Notes: a model not told the origin generated them from the letters alone. A stretch of 64,000 nucleotides of DNA from Dryococelus australis (GCA_029891345.1 CM057009.1:297290466-297354465); one strand, 5' to 3'. Counted from the first letter of the stretch, positions 11,976-23,637 are shown. A program made the numbers and translations.

Positions 11976-12205
11976 GAGCGAGGTGGTGCAGTGGTAACTC
12001 ACTGGACTCGCATTCGGGAGGACCCGGGTTCGATTCCCGGACCGGCCGTTCTGATTTCGGTTTTCCATCGTTTTCCGAAATCACTCCATGCGAATGCTGG
12101 GTGGATCCCAAACAAAGACCATGGCCCATTCCTTCACCAATCCCTCTTCTCTGTGCGAATTGCACCGTATGCAATGACCTCACTGTCGACGAGAAGTTAA
12201 GACCA
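11976..12205 (+). mobile_element. tRNA-derived SINE family D copy
   Basis: A second SINE family: head GAGCGAGGTGGTGCAGTGG, B box GGTTCGATTCC (12027-12037), body TTTCGGTTTTCCATCGTTTTC and CCATGGCCCATTCCTTCACC, end GACCTCACTGTCGACGAG then AAGTTAAGACC. Similar tRNA-headed SINEs with this body style are common in insects. Confidence 0.88.
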
Positions 12206-12404
12206 TATATCTACTTACCTTTTATTCATCACTTTCTCTTGCAAGTAAATATAAAGACAGTTACCAAATAATGAATACAACTGTATTCTGGAACCCAGAA
12301 TCTTTGTGGGTAGGTAGCGGTGATCATTCGTGCACTGCGACTGCAGTTTGTTATTGCAGTGAAGGAAGTTAATCTAAAGTATACCAGGCGGTGTAGTACG
12401 TATT

Positions 12405-12835
12405 CGTGCTTTCCAGAAGCGGAATGGGAGAGCTCTCTGACTTTCAACGAAAGCGTTGTAGCGCGGTTAGCTGGAGCAAGTGTGTCAGAAACTGCCAGTG
12501 TGCTAAGTGCATCGAGAACAATAGTGTCCAAGGTGATGACATACACAACTCTGTGAAAGACATCATCAGCGAATGTGTCTATAATTAATTGTACACGTCA
12601 AATTGTAAACCGGCTGCAGTGTTAAATTTTGCGCGTGTATAAATAAGCAAAGCGAATAGTAATGTGTGGACGGAAACCAATCCTGTTATCTGGATTTCCG
12701 AACATTGAAGAGGATTGTCGCGAGGAACTGTAGAGCTAATGCGAAACAAATGACATCAGAACTTCATAAACATTTCAATCACAGTCTGACGCGAGCAGCA
12801 CAATTCATGTACGTTGAGGTGTTTACATTAGTTTG
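12405..12835 (+). pseudogene. Tc1-like transposase, N-terminal DNA-binding fragment
   Basis: The frame at 12406 starts MLSRSGMGELSDFQRK; the overlapping frame then gives VVARLAGASVSETASVLSAS, the helix-turn-helix that binds terminal repeats. Later pieces include SGRKPIL near 12670 and LKRIVARNCRANAKQMTSEL near 12710-12760. It is broken by stops and a frameshift and its DDE domain is absent. It could be the missing half of a relative of the element at 16867, but the two are 4 kb apart and I see no direct link. Confidence 0.6.
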
Positions 12836-12837
12836 AT

Positions 12838-12876
12838 AATCATCGGTACATCGCCATAGGCGATGTACCGATGATT
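12838..12876. repeat. Perfect 18-bp hairpin
   Basis: AATCATCGGTACATCGCC (12838-12855) and GGCGATGTACCGATGATT (12859-12876) are exact reverse complements around the three bases ATA. No T-run or gene partner is evident. Confidence 0.95.
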
Positions 12877-13706
12877 TTGTTTTTGTCCGAAAATCGACTT
12901 ATATCGGGAGCAATAAAAACTGGTTTATGTTTGGTGGAAACTATAACATCTCGCGTTACAAAACGGCACCAGCTGGCTGAACATGGACCCTCCGACAGCA
13001 ATCGCTATGCCTCGGAGTCATGACGAATCAGAAAGCGAATGTCGTGATTACGAACTGCACTGCATTACGAATCGCGTACGGCACGTACGTGATTCATTCA
13101 ACTTCGAAGCATATCGAAATTCTGATGATACATTTAACTCAAAAAAAGGTACTATGAGTAACGTGTGCGACATTGTCGTTAACTATTTATAGTTGTAGTT
13201 TATAAACTTACAGTTCGCCTTGCACGATATCTGTAGGCGAGAAAAGTAAATACGTACGCGACATCTGTTGAGAGGGGGAAAAAAAAAACTCGTTCTTCCA
13301 CAGCAAGCAACTACCCAACAATAATCTACAAAAACTGCTGCAACTATATAAATATATATATATATCTTCCGAGTAATTCAGAGTAATACCGGTATATTAG
13401 AACGTATTATGTTTATATCTTGGTTAATCAACTTAAGGTAAATTACGTGCAGTGTTAATTTTCAGCTCTCCAAGGAGAATCGTACTCGTGCTGAATAGCG
13501 CACGATATTTGCGACGTCGGCCGCACAGAACGTAGGTTCGTGCTCACATCTTGCGATTTTCATCACTGCGACGTCATTAACAACTCCGAAATTTGCGGAA
13601 CAGTAACGAAACACAAGATGTTCATACGCAGCTCGCTTCGGAGTGCGCTGCACACGGACGAAATCTCTTCACAGCGAATCGAATCTTGCGATATGTGACG
13701 TTCGTA

Positions 13707-15175
13707 CACTCTAAATCGGAATTAGTAATTTTTTACTGATTGTCTGTTGAAACTGCTCCATCCGGAATCTGTAAAAAATATCACGAATTGATCAGTTAAA
13801 AGAAATATACTAATTGAAGCAGTAGAAAACTTCTTATTTATAGTTGATTAATAAATAAGCACAGAGCATTCCTATGAGATGCAAATTAGGTAAGATTTAT
13901 TTTGTCACAGAACACAAATATTGTCTACACTATAATGTTTATGGACGTGGCTGGGCTCGAATCTCCGCCCATAAAGCAAAGCATGCTGAAGCATTCATGA
14001 TCAGCTATATCCACTGCCCCACTTTACCACTGCCAAACGTGTACTCGTATTATGGGTACTGAACTACAAAATGCAATGTCCAATATTGCTGTAAGTTTCG
14101 TGATGTGAAAGTTTTTCTTGTTGTCGAAATATATAGATTTTCTGCGCAAGTACATGTCTTGCAAAGTTCGTAAGTTAATCTATCTTTAGTTTAGTTCGGA
14201 TTGTGTGCTTTAAAAGATTAATATAGTGGTTTCAATATATGAGGTGATCGATGTCCACTAGTATACGCCATTTTACACTGCAACGAGATAATACAGATCT
14301 AAATTGTTATTTCTAGTGACAGATAGATCAGTGATAATTTTACTGTCTCGATAGTGCGATGATTCAATAAGAAAGGTGTTTTTACACCAACAAAAGTTTT
14401 GTGGTCTCTGCAAGTTAACAGATCAAATAATGAGGAAACGACAAATTTTATAAAATATTGCCTTGTTTCTAACGTTCCACTGTTTAATAAGCATAGTTAT
14501 TACTCGTCAATCTGTCTCTTCAAAATAACAGCTTCATTCTGTAAAATCGCGGTGCACTGTAAAACAGCAGACTCAAGAAAACACCGACAACACCGTTAAA
14601 ACCACTATATTTCTCTTTTAAAGAACACAATCTGAACTAAACTTAACTTAGAATGACTTTCGAGCATTACAAAGACATGTACGTACGCATAATATGTGTA
14701 TATCTATTTCGACAACATTAAGTACTTTCACATTACGAAACTTATAGCCGTTCGCCATTGTAAGTTTATGTTACTACGCAAATGCGAGACCGTTTATCTT
14801 AGTAGCAAATTTATCAGAGTTGGTAGAACGCCAGCCAAAAGAAACAAGAGAACGTGTAGCTTTTTTTTTGGGGGGGGAGGCAGAAAGGGGGGGGGGGGGG
14901 GGGTTCGATATCAACCACTTCCAAAATTTCCTTGTACATGCAATAATTTTGTTTTGCGACAAAATAATTGTACTTAATTAATTTCAAACAATAATGCGCG
15001 GTTTTTAATTATTGTGATTTTTATTAATCGACTATAAATAACTGATTTCTACTGACTGTATTAGTGGATTTCATTTTTTAACTGAAGATATTAATAGTTT
15101 TCTTTTTATACTGATTCCGGATGGAACAGTTTCAACTGACAATCAGTAAAAAATAACTGATTCGGATTTAGAGTG
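13707..15175. mobile_element. Long-armed foldback DNA transposon
   Basis: The ends are CACTCTAAATCGGAATTAGT and ACTGATTCGGATTTAGAGTG, each flanked by TA. The similarity continues inward for hundreds of bases: AAACTGCTCCATCCGGAAT faces ATTCCGGATGGAACAGTTT. Further in, TTTAGTTTAGTTCGGATTGTG and TTAATATAGTGGTTT (to about 14234) face AAAACCACTATATTTC and CACAATCTGAACTAAAC (from about 14598). The unpaired loop is about 14235-14597. No transposase is encoded, so it depends on another element, probably one that targets TA. Confidence 0.75.
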
Positions 15176-15275
15176 TAATCAGCCAGCAGGCTAGATTTCA
15201 CAGTACTATGTTCACTCGTGTATGCGTCATTTTATATTGGTTGCTGCCACAGTCAGGGCTCAGACCTTGTCTCAG

Positions 15276-15958
15276 GCCGTGTATCAATTGGCCCAGAGAG
15301 CGCTCTCTCGTGCTCTCGCTCTTGCGACGACGTCATTATGACGTCAGAGATAATGCTCTCTTGTCGTCTCAATTGGCCGGAGAGAGCGCGAAAGAGCGAG
15401 AGCACAGAGAGAGAGAGAGAGCACGAAGTTGTATACTCGCTGACGCTCTTTCGCAGGCGCCATAGTTGTTTACGTTATTTCCGTTTTGAATAAATTTATA
15501 GTAGCTTTCTGGGCTAAAACTACGTTGCATTGTAACTGTAAGTCAATTATTTCAACTGTTTTAAACAGCGAAATGACATACACAACATGTATTTATAAAA
15601 ATATAAATACGGATTTCTGACTAAGTCTTGTTTTCTTTTTGTCACTTTGCTGTAACATGATGCTAAAATATAAAATAAAAATAATAGTATATTATGCGCT
15701 AGTAGTGCTATAGTGCCTAATTATTTATGAATTATTTTGAACACACATAAATTACTTACAATAGTCATGATATTGATTTTAGCTTAACATGATTTCCCGC
15801 CTTTAGGCATCAGCTGTTTGACTCACGTCTGAGGGAAACGAGAGAGTAGTTGCCTCAATTCCCCGAGCGAGAGCACAAGAGAGCACGAAGCAGTGCTCTC
15901 GCCGGGTTGCGCGGAAGAATGCTGTCTTGAGAGAGTATTATTTAAATTGAGACACGGC
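15276..15958. mobile_element. Inverted-repeat element with GAGAGCG-rich ends
   Basis: GCCGTGTATCAATT (15276) and AATTGAGACACGGC (ending 15958) are terminal inverted repeats. Both ends continue into GAGAGCG/GCTCTC-rich sequence with CGTGCTCTCGCTC words. The left end also holds a second CAATTGGCC at about 15370 and the palindrome GACGTCATTATGACGTC (15329-15345). The middle is AT-rich and empty. No clear target duplication is seen. Confidence 0.5.
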
Positions 15959-16866
15959 TTTAGTTTCATGTTAGGCTTGGCCACACGAAATTAAGTCACC
16001 CGAACGCTGAATGTAAACTACTGGTTCACACTTCTCCACGAGACTCACCACACTTCAGGCCGTGTCTGATGACCAGAGGTCGAATGGCATAAGTGAATTT
16101 AACATAACGTTTGTGACACAAAACATTTTACCAAATTACAATGCGAAGTGATAGGGTTTTTTACTTATACGTAGGGACACGCGATCTCGTTAAAACAATT
16201 CCACACAGTCTAGATTTATAAATACCAATTGTTTATATACACATTTCGTTTAGGCATTGGCTACGCGTCTTCTTCAGAATGTAACTGTGCCACTTTTCAA
16301 ATCTGCTACCACAAAACTATATATAGTGTATAGGAAGATGCGTGTTGGAAAACGTGACACAAACATTACAACAAAAAAAATGTATACTGATAATGGCATA
16401 ACATCAATAAGTACCAGAGGATATATAATAAAATAGTATATTTATAAGGAATTAAAAGATAACCATAAAATAGGCGGGTTTGCTATGTTACATTTTAGAA
16501 TGAAAATTAACAAGCACAAATTTATCACAACATTTAGTCAAAGTGATCCTATTTGAACATGATTAAAGTGGAATTTAAAAATATAATAAAATTAATCTTT
16601 CTAAAACGCAAACTATGACAGCTTAGAAAATATCAAATATATTATTAAACGGAAATATGATAAAATAGGATATCCTTGCAAAAAACCATTAGTTAACAGT
16701 TAGGCTACATTTACATTGTATGACTTTCCCATTAGTCACCTGAGGATCATAAACCATTAAAAAAAGTATTTTGTCCGTCCAAACTTTTTGCATCACAAAC
16801 AATTTTTTTTTTGACATTAACACATTAAAATTTCATATAAATGTTCCGTCGTGCGACACAAAATTA

Positions 16867-17430
16867 CACTATCTACCAAAAAGTACTTGGGCACCCGTGA
16901 AGATAGGTAATTCAGTACGTCAGTTGACATGTGTTTCACGGCCTTCGGCGTATGACCACTGGTGTTTGTCTGTGGTAGCATGAACACAGAGGCCTATTGT
17001 AACATTCTGGATAGTGAACTGCTCCCAACATTGTGTCGTTTTCTACTGAATGGACCCGTGTCACTTCCAGGATGACAATGCCAGGTGCCATGTTTCAAGG
17101 GCTGCTATGCAGTGGTACACCAACAACAATGTTCGCCGATTGGACTGGCCCGCTCAGAGCCCCGACCTCAAACCTATAGACCATCTTTGAGACGAATTGG
17201 ATCGCCGGGTGAGGGATCGTCAGGCGCGGCCAAAATCCATTGCTCAACTCGTGGAATGGTTGCAAGAAGAATGGCGACGAATCCCCGTGGATGTCCTGCA
17301 AACACTCGTAGAGAGCTTGCCAGACAGGGCTGTTATAGCAGCAAGAGGTGGCCCTACGAGATTCTAATGGGGCGACAACCACCGAGCAAACATTGTGGAC
17401 AGGTGCCCAATAACATTTTGGTAGATAGTG
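16867..17430 (+). mobile_element. Internally deleted Tc1/mariner-like element
   Basis: The ends are CACTATCTACCAAAAAGTAC and its near reverse complement ATAACATTTTGGTAGATAGTG, about 30-bp inverted repeats, flanked on both sides by TA (16865-16866, 17431-17432). At 564 bp it is about a third of an autonomous element and keeps only the 3' half of the transposase. Confidence 0.85.
16981..17385 (+). pseudogene. Tc1-like transposase, C-terminal DDE fragment
   Basis: Frames read MNTEAYCNILDSELLPTL, shift, then QDDNARCHVSRAAMQWYTNN, RLDWPAQSPDLKPIDHL and, past a TGA where Trp would be usual, RPKSIAQLVEWLQEEWRRIP. QDDNARCH holds the second catalytic Asp and WPAQSPDL is the conserved block before the third acidic residue in Tc1 transposases. 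The N-terminal DNA-binding half is missing and a frameshift and stop break the rest. Confidence 0.8.
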
Positions 17431-17820
17431 TATAAAGAAAACTAGTTGATTTCGATACATTGTAGTGATGGATTGAGCCAACTCATCCTAGATCCGTTGG
17501 ACATCACTGCCAATGGAACTGATGCCGGTTGGTCCGTACGGAGTAGACGTTAAAACAATTCTCCAGCACCCAACGGAAGATTGGAACAAATTAAGGCGCA
17601 GAGCCAAAAGTTGAATAGATGTTGAACGAAAGCAGAGGGTATAAGCGAAAGTAGAACAGAAACCGAAATTGAAATCGAAACACTTTGTAAAAAAGAAAAA
17701 TCACGATTTAATTAATGATTGATCACGAACGCGTCACAATGATACAAAAAATTGTTGTCAACAAACTTACCCCAAAAGGAGGGTAAAAGAAGTTGCTACG
17801 CGTAGTCAAACATCACGGAC

Positions 17821-17854
<34 letters not shown>

Positions 17855-17906
17855 AACAACAACAACAACACTAGTCGCCTAAGTTGCGCTAACTACAGCT
17901 TCTTGA

Positions 17907-18148
17907 GGGGACCGCGGTGGCTGAGCGATTAGCACGCTCGCCCCCCACCAAGGCGAACCGGGCTCAATCCCCGGCCGGGTCACCGGATCTTCACAAGTAG
18001 GAATCATGCCTCTGGGGCGGATTTTCTCGGGGATTTCATGTTTCTCCCGCCCCTCCATTCCGGCGCCGCTCCATATTCACTTCAATCGCCCTCATCGGCT
18101 CTCAAGACCTCGATGTTAAGAGCCATCCAAATATCTTCGCTCGCTACA
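17907..18148 (+). mobile_element. tRNA-derived SINE family C copy
   Basis: Reads GGGGACCGCGGTGGCTGAGC, GCGAACCGGGCTCAATCCCC, TTTTCTCGGGGATTTCATG and CTCTCAAGACCTCGATGTTA before CTTCGCTCGC. Near full length. Confidence 0.9.
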
Positions 18149-18457
18149 TCTTCTTGAAGGAAGCTGACTATTCTACATAATTAAAACAATTTAAATACGC
18201 GCACTGCGACTACATATTTCACCAAAAACTAATTTTATTGCAGCTGCGGCGAAAACACGTCTATCAGTAGCGAAGGGGTAGGTGCGAACGATCTACGGGC
18301 GACGCACCTCTCGCGGACCAAATAATTAAAATTTAGTTCGATAGTTGCAGATAGATAGCACGGGAATACACAAATGCCGCTCTGGACAGTACAAAGGCAA
18401 TTTTTTTTCTACCAGGGCGTCCACAGACTGTGGACACAGCGTAAAATTTGCTGTGCT

Positions 18458-18789
18458 GAGAAACTGTTCGACAAGAGCTAAAGCACAGTGCGAACGAGAA
18501 CAAGAAACACTGTAACTCTAACGGCCATGACAACATCCTGCATAAGATAACAAGTGCGGCAAGTATAGGCGTTCTCACAGCCACGGGCTGTGTTGTGACC
18601 TTCTTGCCAGCCTGCATGGGCTAGAGAAACTGTTCGACAAGAGCTAAAGCACAATGCGAACGAGAACAAGAAACACTGTAACTCTAACGGCCATGACAAC
18701 ATCCTGCATAAGATAACAAGTGCGGCAAGTATAGGCGTTCTCACAGCCACGGGCTGTGTTGTGACCTTCTTGCCAGCCTGCATGGGCTA
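18458..18789. repeat. 166-bp perfect tandem duplication
   Basis: GAGAAACTGTTCGACAAGAG starts at 18458 and again at 18624; the two 166-bp units differ at one visible base (cagtgcg versus caatgcg). The near identity means a very recent duplication or an assembly artefact. Confidence 0.95.
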
Positions 18790-19041
18790 GAAGCAATGGA
18801 ATGTACACTACCGAGTCCCAGTAAATAATGAAGTCTGGATAAATCCACCTGAATATTTTCTTAAAACAGCCAAACTGTATTTAGCAAAGGATGTCTCGAA
18901 AGGCTAAAATTGACTAACGTCACATAAAGATGTAAGATAAACAAAACATTCCACGATATACTTTCTTAATTTAAAAACGGCACAAGAAGAGGGTTATGGC
19001 ATTGGACTGGGCCCATCAGAAAACAGTTATCCCGTAACGAA

Positions 19042-19266
19042 AAGTTTGTCATTCGCAGGTAAACACCTAAGACCCATCAGTTATACCATCCAATCACGAC
19101 AGATGATCTGAGATAAGTTTGTAATTCGCAGGTAAACACCTAAGACCCATCAGTTATACCATCCAATCACGACAGATGATCTGAGATAAGTTTGTAATTC
19201 GCAGGTAAACACCTAAGACCCATCAGTTATACCATCCAATCACGACAGATGATCTGAGATAAGTTT
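19042..19266. repeat. 73-bp tandem triplication
   Basis: Units at 19042, 19115 and 19188, each AAGTTTGTAATTCGCAGGTA through GATGATCTGAGAT; the first has one difference (tcattcg). About three full copies. Confidence 0.95.
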
Positions 19267-19339
19267 TTTTTGGAAATACAACTAGACAGTGATTCTTTTC
19301 GCGGAAATCGGATGTTCTACATGTGGAGTGTTTGGGATT

Positions 19340-19421
19340 CCAGGTGAGGACAAACGAAAGATTCCCGAGAAAACCCACCGACGAGTGGCATCGTCCGGCA
19401 CAATTCCCATGTTCCCATTCT
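19340..19421 (-). mobile_element. SINE family C, body fragment
   Basis: AGATTCCCGAGAAAACCCACC and GGCATCGTCCGGCACAATTC identify the body in reverse orientation; head and tail are absent. Confidence 0.65.
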
Positions 19422-20369
19422 TCGAAAATGTTGATAACTAGTTTTCGAGCTTTCTGTTGTGAAAGAGCAAAGATTTTTTTTTTTTTTTTCCCAGTATAGT
19501 TGACCGAAGCATGTAGTGGTGGTCGAGATTTCGAACTGCGATTACACCTTCATTATCATAAAAACCGGACCTGGACAATCATTTTACTGAGCGCTGAACG
19601 TTATCTCTCAGGATTGCCGCCTTCACAGTACATGAGAGCGAAAGTTTTTTTTTTTTTTTCCCACGTTCGAGTAACAGCGATACGGACGAAAATAACTCGC
19701 GAGCCCAGCGCCCCATTGCTCTTACGCGCAAAGCACTGAACCGACATGCAGTGCTTCCGTCGTCACACTTAACTGTGCAAACTGCTTCCGTAATCTTGGG
19801 ACTTTATTACACGCGATGTAAGCCCACACATATAAATACGACTTTGCAGTTTTACCTTTCTCCTACCTCTTACGGAAATTGTGCAGATTAGCTCTACAAG
19901 TTCGATTTTTTTTTGCCATTTTCACGACAGCATCCCTTTGAATACAGCTACTATGATGAAAAAAACCGCAAGGCTTAGATAGTAGGATTTAATCTTGCCT
20001 GGGGGCAATAGCATTCCCAGAATATTTGTTTTCTGTGATACACTTAAACGCGCAGACAACTAATTTGTAGACAATATAACCGGACTGAAAACACTTAGGA
20101 AGCACTTGCGTCAATTACAGTGATGTTCATCACTATTTCTAGTTTTATACAATTGTCTTTAGGCGAGCCTAAACGACTAAATCTCGGTTTAAATAATATG
20201 AGCACTAAATAACATTTTTAGCCTGCTTTCCGAAGAGAATAATGTCTTATGATTCATAAGTTATGATATCACTTTCTTGTCTGCGTTTTTGTGTGTCTCT
20301 GTGTGTGTGTATCTGTAGGTGTTAGACTCCGCTCACCCCCCCCCCCCCATACCTACCTTAGACTTTAAA

Positions 20370-22440
20370 CATTTCAACGCCTGAACCGAATTTCACCAAA
20401 CTAGGTACACGCATATGATTCACCAAGGACATCTGACTTTTATAGTTTTCGACCACGCGGGGACCTTTTTTTTTTTAAGTGGCGGCTATTTTAAAATTTA
20501 GTTAGCTATGTTATATTTCGACAAAAAATTCGATTTAAAAAATTGTATGTTTTCAGTGTATCTTGTAAGCAGCGAATGTAGAAATGGATATTGTTGTTAA
20601 TTCACCATTTTGGAAGATAGTACCACACGAAAAAAAATCCTTTACACTATATCTCGAAAACTATTCAACCAATTCTCATTAAATTTGTCAAGTAAGTAGT
20701 TATAGGCTGTGTAAACCAATGTAATTTAAATTGCTTAGCTACTTATTTTCAAAATGGTGGCAATATAAGTGTTTTAGGCGTATTTGATGTGACTACTATA
20801 CCGTTGGAACTATTTCGACAAAATTTGGTATTGTTACTAAGTGACATTTTGCTAACTACACACAAGAAAGGGTTAGGGGGCATAGCTGAATGACAAAATA
20901 TGATATGGTAGAGCACTACTGTGAATGATTGGGTACAATACTGTGAATGATTGGGTTTACTAGCTATGTAGAACACACAATAACGTATTACGATACTTTT
21001 ACTTAATCGGGGGCGCTTATATTGCATGTATTATATAGTTAACCTGATATGAAATAGTTACCACAGCCACTAAGATGGCACCTTAAACGTGGCTCCGGAG
21101 GCTGTTCTGTTAGGCGGCTATCGGCTATCGGACACCGTTCCTGCGCGATCTTCTCTCATTGCCGATATAGGCCAGCCTTGTGTTGGCCTATATCGGTGCG
21201 TTGTTTGGTATTGTTGTCCTTGATTGTTGGCTTGGGGGGGGGGGGGAGGGAAGGGCGATTTCTGCTGCGGTCTTTTTGCAATAAGTTGTTGAAATTCCGC
21301 TCGCGTCCTGGTTTGATTTAAAGGGGTTCAGGAGGGCTAAGGCTCGCCAACACCATCATAACAGTATGATGAAAGTATACACGCATTATATATGATAACC
21401 CACACACGATTTTGTTATCCATTTCGTAAAATAGCGCCACACAAATAAATAATGTTTTTTGTCATATATTGGTAAGCAATTGACCAATTCCTACCAAATT
21501 TGATAAACAAGTAATACGACGGCAGGTAATGTAAACTGGATTAATTTAAGTAGTTTGACACTTATTTAAAAATAGCGGTCATATGGCCCTTAATTTTAGT
21601 ATGCGATATCGTCAAAGCATGTTATAATTCCAAATTAACTTTGTATGTTGGCAGACTCTATTACAATCATAAAATTTGTCTATAAAGAGCCTCTCTTCTG
21701 TGCCATTTTGTAAAGTAGTTCCACATAAAAAAATAAAATCTTTATGTCATATCTCGTGAATCAATTATCCAATTCCCAACAAATTTTGGCGAAGTTGGTA
21801 TGCTGTCGTAGGCCGTGTTCATTTACATGTTTTAAGTGTGCCAGGGACTTATTCTCGGAATGGTGCTATAATAACACTTTACCTTATCGATCTATATCTC
21901 TGGAAATAGGTAAATGGTTTTAATTTATCTATGTATAGACCCTACTGCATGCGTAACAATAATCGAATGTGCTAGTTCATAATCTTTTTGTCCTCCATTT
22001 ATGAAGATCGCCACATGAAAAAAATGTAGATTTTATGCCACATCTCGAGGACCAATCAACTGATTCCAGCCAAATACTACATGCAAACAGTGCTGCAGTA
22101 GGGTATGTAAACTAACATGATTGAAGTGGGATCAGGAATTGATTTTCAAAATGGCAACCATATAAATATTTTAATAAGTTGGTCGTATCTATTAAACAAT
22201 TTAACCAAATGCAACCAAACGTTTAATACCGACAGCATCTATTAGAAGCATTATATACAGAATTTGTAAGGTAGAAAAAAATAAGATAATAAAGTTTTCA
22301 TGGCATATGTCAGGGACGAACCAACCGATTTCCACCTAATTCTTGACACCAGTAGCGCTGTGGTAAATTATATAACTTATACGTTTTAAGTGGTTCAGAG
22401 ATTTATTTTCGAGATGATGGCTCTCTAGATATTTCAGGTT
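20370..22440. repeat. Degenerate tandem repeat of roughly 340 bp units
   Basis: About six diverged units recur with the same order of words: ATATCTCGAAAACTATTCAAC followed by CCAATTC...AAATTTG, then GTAAACTAA, TTTTAAGTGG, TTATTTTCAAAATGG and a second half with TTAAACAATTTAACCAA and a gap ending near CACATGAAAAAA. No protein is encoded. A separate block with the same style is at 50110-50760. Confidence 0.6.
21162..21196. repeat. 13-bp perfect inverted repeat
   Basis: CCGATATAGGCCA (21162-21174) and TGGCCTATATCGG (21184-21196) with a 9-base loop. Confidence 0.9.
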
Positions 22441-22689
22441 AGTATAACCTATCATTAAAAACTGAAAACATACGCACTTGATGCCCTGAATCCGAACTCC
22501 GCAATGCAGTTGATTATACGCTAGCTTACGGTACTCAGTTCTCTGGGTTCCAGTCCAGGGTGAGGCACGTGTTTATACTTGTAATTGTGTCACTATTGTT
22601 GCATGTGTTTCTGGTTTCATCTATAATGATATTGCAGTCATTGAGACGTCAGTCGGTATTGTGTGGCAGCATGGTGACAGCTATTTGAA

Positions 22690-22770
22690 GCATCTGGCAT
22701 AGTAGGTGGTTGGTGGTGGTTGTTCGTGTTGGTGGTTTTCGGTTGGTGTGCGGTGTGTTCCATGGCACAG
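22690..22770. repeat. GGTTGGTGGT-type degenerate repeat
   Basis: Words of GGTGGTT and GTTGGTGG; the reverse complement (ACCAACCACC) recurs at 23282-23370 just upstream of the CCP6 exon, so the two tracts can pair. Confidence 0.6.
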
Positions 22771-23281
22771 TAGTCAGGGTTGGTGTTGGTGTAAGTGGTT
22801 TTGCGGCTGTGGCAACACGCAGCAGTCTTAAGAAATGTGTAACATTTATTTTGATTGGTTAGTGCTGGAATTTTAATTTTTATAACTACGCAAAAAAAAA
22901 CTTTTATTGCTGATGTCATAAATTTTTAAATAAAACACACTGAAGTAAGGTATATTTAAACATTAAGTTATTTCTTTATACTACAAATTTAATATACTCA
23001 GTTTTTTTCCATGCAATCGCTTAGTAAATATCTGCAAATACAATAAAGCCGTACGATTTGCTTTAGTTTTAATTTTTTTACCCAATGGGATTTTTAACAT
23101 TAATATTGCTGGTTTACTGAATAACGGCATGTATTATCAGTTTGATATAAATATCTTTAATTTCAAGAATTTTTTCCGCCGTTTCAAAGCTTTACTACCA
23201 CTGCCATTCGTTCAGAATTTAGTAAACACTCTCTGATTGGTCGGTTGGTGGTAAAAGTTCAAGGTATTCCAACTAGATATA

Positions 23282-23370
23282 ACACCAACAACCACGAACA
23301 ACACCACCAATACCAACCACGAGCTGAAATGATTTTATGACCAACCACCAACCATCACCACCAACAACCA
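23282..23370. repeat. ACCAACCACC-type degenerate repeat
   Basis: CACCAACAACCACGAACAACAC and CCAACCACCAACCATCACC words, the complementary style of 22690-22770. It ends about 150 bp before the exon acceptor region. Confidence 0.6.
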
Positions 23371-23517
23371 ACCGGAAATTGTGCGACCTCGCAGAGACTG
23401 CACTGTCCTTCAACATCCGCGAACCCCAACCACGAACACCAACCAGCTCTTGTGTCACTGGCTCGACTGGGCGTGTTCTGCGAGTCTGAGGTGTGTGTGG
23501 TTGTGACGTGGTTCCAG

Positions 23518-23637
23518 AGGAAGACAGCGAGAACGAGGGTGGCCAGGGGAACGTCAACAGAGTCGTCATACGGCCTCCAGGTCAGAGCGGCAAGGCCAAG
23601 AAAGGTCACCTCTGCTTCGACGCTTCCTTCGAGACAG
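23518..23637 (+). CDS. AGBL4: Cytosolic carboxypeptidase 6 (CCP6), N-terminal exon
   Basis: This is an internal coding exon of an M14-family cytosolic carboxypeptidase, the enzyme class that trims glutamates from tubulin tails and other proteins in the cytosol. The reading frame gives an acidic stretch (EEDSENEGGQGN), then GKAKKGHLCFDASFETG, which I recognise as the segment just before the GNLGRV motif of CCP6. The frame is closed by a TGA at 23487-23489, so the exon starts after that. The acceptor is either the AG at 23516-23517 (first base 23518) or the one at 23518-23519 (first base 23520). The donor reads CAG|gttctt after 23637 and leaves a single G, phase 1. That fits the next exon, which starts with the two bases that complete a glycine codon. 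No ATG lies in this frame, so the start codon is in an unseen upstream exon. Identity rests on motif recognition; the paralogues CCP2, CCP3 and CCP5 look less similar here. Confidence 0.78.

Noticed and set aside
11976..12060. tRNA gene candidate (B box GGTTCGATTCC)
   Set aside because: It is the head of a SINE: a body and tail shared with 49571-49780 follow, and no acceptor stem forms. The same applies to the heads of all family C copies.
14696..14977. Gly-rich and Pro-rich frames
   Set aside because: Produced by the G-run near 14870-14903 inside the foldback element.
18333..18783. Two nearly identical minus-strand open frames
   Set aside because: They are one frame copied by the 166-bp tandem duplication; no family match.
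19042..19266. CRISPR-like regular repeats
   Set aside because: Whole units are identical with no unique spacers and the DNA is eukaryotic; it is a simple tandem triplication.
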